64,000 nt of DNA. Source: Lactobacillus sp. MRS-253-APC-2B (GTDB lineage Bacteria > Bacillota > Bacilli > Lactobacillales > Lactobacillaceae). The DNA is taken from assembly GCF_012843675.1 (NCBI RefSeq), contig NZ_JABAFO010000009.1, forward strand, positions 1 to 64,000, given 5' to 3'. A model generated the notes under the pieces. That model saw only the letters and a list, made by a program, of their open reading frames with translations. It was not told the origin of the DNA and did no database searches. Position 1 is the stretch's first letter. Each line of letters starts with the position of its first letter. This document shows, piece after piece, positions 61,816 to 64,000 of this stretch. Position numbers and translations under genes: made by a program.

Positions 61816-62215
61816 TTAATTAAACTGATTAGGAATATATACGATCCGTTGTTTGGTATTTTCCCAGTTTTCTTGGCTAAATTCTTCCAACTGATATTGC
61901 AGCGGCGTGACGTTGAACTTACCTGCTGCTACAAGCTGAGCCAGGGAAAATAGTTCTTTGGCAAAGACGGCAGTGGCGATGCTGCCAATTCCGCTGCCAA
62001 GAAAGCGGATATTGTTTGAGCGTAAGACCGCAGCGGACAGTTCAATCTTGCTGCCAGCCATACTGCCAATCTCGACCCATTCAAGCAAAGCGTCCGACTT
62101 GCTACGCGAATTAAGCACGCCGTCAAGCACATTTTGCGTGGGCAGCCCCATAAGTAGTCAAGGACGACATTGACTTGATCAAGCTGGTTTAACTGCGGGG
62201 CTAAATTGTCATTTT
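61816..62215 (-). pseudogene. 3' remnant of a zinc-type alcohol dehydrogenase / quinone oxidoreductase
   Basis: On the minus strand a fragment reads DNLAPQLNQLDQVNVVLDYL-WG, loses one base in GGGG near 62150, and continues LPTQNVLDGV then IGSMAGSKIELSAAVLRSNNIRFLGSG to PNQFN, stopping at 61816. This is the C-terminal half of a medium-chain dehydrogenase (Rossmann domain end and closing segment). The N-terminal half is gone: its position is taken by the end of the alpha/beta hydrolase gene, which stops at 62209. It looks like a deletion scar. Confidence 0.7.
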
Positions 62216-63033
62216 AAAAAACTAGAAATCTTTTCGGCGGCGGGGACGGCATACTGAAAAATTGAGCCATGGCCGGCATTCGGGAAAATCAAAAGTTCAC
62301 TGTTCTTGATCAGTTCGTGTATTTGGTAGCTGTTGCTGGTGGGGACCATCGTATCATTGTCACCATTAATAATTAGGGTAGGCATGGTGATGCGACTCAA
62401 GTTATCTGCTGGAGCGGTTCCCCACTTTTTGATGGCGCGCAGCTGACGCCGAAAAGAAGCAATGGTAATTTTTTGATCAGCAAAATCAGGCGTTCTTTGC
62501 CTCAAACGGCTGAGGACTCGTTCAGCTTCTTTAGCGCCACGCTGGTCATGGGGATAAAAAATGTAGCGTTTGGGGTCAGTACGCTTGAAGAATGCTTTAA
62601 GCATGGCAGTAAAGGTTACCAACGAGACACGATCAATTCCCTTGCCGCCACGCGGTCCTGTACCTACCAAAATCAAATGTTCTACCAGCTGAGGCGCTTG
62701 TTCAGCTACAGCTTGCGCAATCATCCCGCCCATTGACAGTCCCAGTAAATTGATTTTTTTAAAGCCGCGCAGCTCGATGAATTTAACTGCTTGATCAGCC
62801 ATTGCCTCAATGGTTAATGGAACCTGTCCGCTGCTGGCGCCGACACCAGGCAGATCAACGACTACCAGGTGATTTTTAGCCGCTAGCTGATCGATAAAAA
62901 GCGGATCCCATTCATCAAGCGTTGCCGAAAGATGAGTCAGCATTACCAGTGGCAGACCAGCATTTTCCGTTCCTAATTCGCGATAGGCAATCTGATTGAG
63001 ATATTGGTTATGAGTAGTTAAGTATGAAGTCAT
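62209..63033 (-). CDS. Alpha/beta hydrolase
   Basis: A 274-residue hydrolase of the alpha/beta fold. The triad is visible: Ser in the nucleophile elbow GLSMGG (near 101), Asp in INGDNDTMVP and His in NAGHGSI. The oxyanion region HLSATLDEWDP follows an early strand. The substrate is unknown; this pattern is common in esterases and 3-oxoadipate enol-lactonase-like proteins. It lies 14 bases behind the oxidoreductase gene on the same strand, so the two are likely cotranscribed. Confidence 0.88.
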   Translation of the reverse strand: MTSYLTTHNQYLNQIAYRELGTENAGLPLVMLTHLSATLDEWDPLFIDQLAAKNHLVVVDLPGVGASSGQVPLTIEAMADQAVKFIELRGFKKINLLGLSMGGMIAQAVAEQAPQLVEHLILVGTGPRGGKGIDRVSLVTFTAMLKAFFKRTDPKRYIFYPHDQRGAKEAERVLSRLRQRTPDFADQKITIASFRRQLRAIKKWGTAPADNLSRITMPTLIINGDNDTMVPTSNSYQIHELIKNSELLIFPNAGHGSIFQYAVPAAEKISSFLK

Positions 63034-63047
63034 CTTTTTGCTCGCTC

Positions 63048-64000
63048 TTAAAAAGTAATGACGGTCTTACCCTTGGCATGGCCTTGGGCGACTTTTTGTA
63101 GGGCCGTGTTGAGTTCGCTGAATGGATAGACCTGCTCAACGACTGGATGCAGCGACTGCTTTTCAAAAATATCAGCGGCTTGTTGCAATTGTTTGCCATC
63201 CGCGTGGACAAAAATGAAGAAATATTTCTGCTGACGCTTGGCGGCCATTTTATCCAACCGACTGCCGGCCAGACCAAACAAGATCTTTTTAAAGAGGGGA
63301 AGCTGCATCCGCTTGGCGAAGTCGCCATTTGGCATGCCTTTTAATGAAACCAGGCTGCCTCCTTGCTTAAGGATCTGGAATTGTTTTGCCGTTTCCTGAC
63401 CGCCCAGTGTATCAATAACATAATCAACGTCTTTTAACACTTTGACATAATCAGTCTGTCGATAATCGATAAACTCATCCGCGCCCAACTTTAAGACCCG
63501 TGCGGCATTGCGACCGTTGCCATTGGTGATGACATGCAGTCCCATCGCTTTCGCCAATGGAATGGCCATTCCGCCAAAACCACCAGTTCCCCCTGAAATA
63601 AAAATTCGCTTGCCAGGCTGCACGTTCAAAAGCTCAAAAGCCTGCATGGCGGTTAGAGCCGTCAGCGGAATCGCGGCAGCCTCCTCATTGGAAAGGTAGG
63701 CTGGGACCTTGGCAATTGCTTGACTGTCGATGGCCGCAAATTCGGCAAAGGCGCCAGGGTGATTAAGCGGCAGTCGGGCAAAGACGCGGTCGCCTTTTTG
63801 GAATCCTTTAACGTTGGCGCCCAAATCGATGATCTCACCAACGAGCTCATTACCAGCCACGATTGGCAGCCGGTAAGGGATGATCAGTTTGACTTCGCCT
63901 TTGGTAATCATGTTGTCAACGGGATTGACCCCGGCAGCTAAAGACTTTACCAACACTTGATCAGCGGTGATGCCGGGCGTTGGCAGATTGCTAAATGACA
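63048..64000 (-). CDS. NAD(P)-dependent quinone-oxidoreductase-type dehydrogenase (partial)
   Basis: The frame is open to the right edge, so the N-terminus is missing; the visible part is about 317 residues. It belongs to the zinc-free medium-chain dehydrogenases: AAGVNPVDN, the substrate-domain loop AIPLTALTAMQAFELL, the cofactor motif SGGTGGFGGMAI, and YVIDTLGG. No zinc-ligand cysteines are seen. Such enzymes reduce quinones or alpha,beta-unsaturated carbonyls with NADPH. It is the first of a two-gene unit with the alpha/beta hydrolase. Confidence 0.88.
   Translation of the reverse strand, partial: SFSNLPTPGITADQVLVKSLAAGVNPVDNMITKGEVKLIIPYRLPIVAGNELVGEIIDLGANVKGFQKGDRVFARLPLNHPGAFAEFAAIDSQAIAKVPAYLSNEEAAAIPLTALTAMQAFELLNVQPGKRIFISGGTGGFGGMAIPLAKAMGLHVITNGNGRNAARVLKLGADEFIDYRQTDYVKVLKDVDYVIDTLGGQETAKQFQILKQGGSLVSLKGMPNGDFAKRMQLPLFKKILFGLAGSRLDKMAAKRQQKYFFIFVHADGKQLQQAADIFEKQSLHPVVEQVYPFSELNTALQKVAQGHAKGKTVITF

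Overview
The window is a block of chromosome from a low-to-mid-GC Gram-positive of the family Lactobacillaceae. The RNA polymerase and ribosomal protein sequences, the gene order pcrA-ligA-camS-gatCAB-dagK-rlmD, the Lactobacillales-type RNA elements beside rpoB and rplQ, and strong A-rich GGAGG ribosome binding sites all fit. A heterofermentative lactobacillus such as Limosilactobacillus is my best guess; genus is inference.

Layout. 1-210: two tRNA genes (Arg-ACG, Gly-GCC) and a terminator. 312-3378: a YtcJ-type amidohydrolase (minus strand) and a divergent zinc alcohol dehydrogenase with a likely CcpA site. 3400-6541: ctsR-clpC heat-shock operon with a CtsR box at its promoter. 6635-7243: TetR regulator. 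7254-14790: rpoB-rpoC behind a consensus promoter and a long structured leader. 14801-16675: a DUF998 membrane protein and a minus-strand prepilin peptidase (comC). 16753-20118: rpsL-rpsG-fusA. 20244-34765: a single long S10/spc/alpha-type superoperon from rpsJ to rplQ, including secY, adk, infA, rpmJ and rpoA, ending in an L17-downstream-element-like RNA. 34836-39197: ecfA1-ecfA2-ecfT, truA, rplM, rpsI. 39302-41748: GH73 glucosaminidase, xpt and a PurK-like ATP-grasp gene. 41813-53078: pcrA, ligA, camS, gatC, gatA, gatB, dagK, rlmD.

53117-64000 is accessory and partly decayed: an IS3-family element whose orfB carries two opposite homopolymer frameshifts, an mrr restriction gene with an early stop and a replaced C-terminus, fragments of an unidentified gene, an intact MFS transporter, a MerR-flavodoxin-aldo/keto reductase redox cluster, a XRE regulator with a nonsense codon, a D-2-hydroxyacid dehydrogenase, a broken alcohol dehydrogenase tail, an alpha/beta hydrolase and a quinone-oxidoreductase-type gene running off the window.

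Functionally the first 53 kb is the transcription/translation core with its supporting enzymes (protein export, nucleotide kinase, tRNA and rRNA modification, transamidation, DNA repair, ECF vitamin transport). I see no CRISPR array, prophage or complete defence system. The most interesting signals are regulatory: structured or attenuator-like leaders before rpoB, rpsL and rpsJ, a promoter enclosed in an inverted repeat before infA, and a ribosome-binding-site-sequestering hairpin at the 5' end of the IS. Nothing I can identify amounts to a wholly new multi-gene system.
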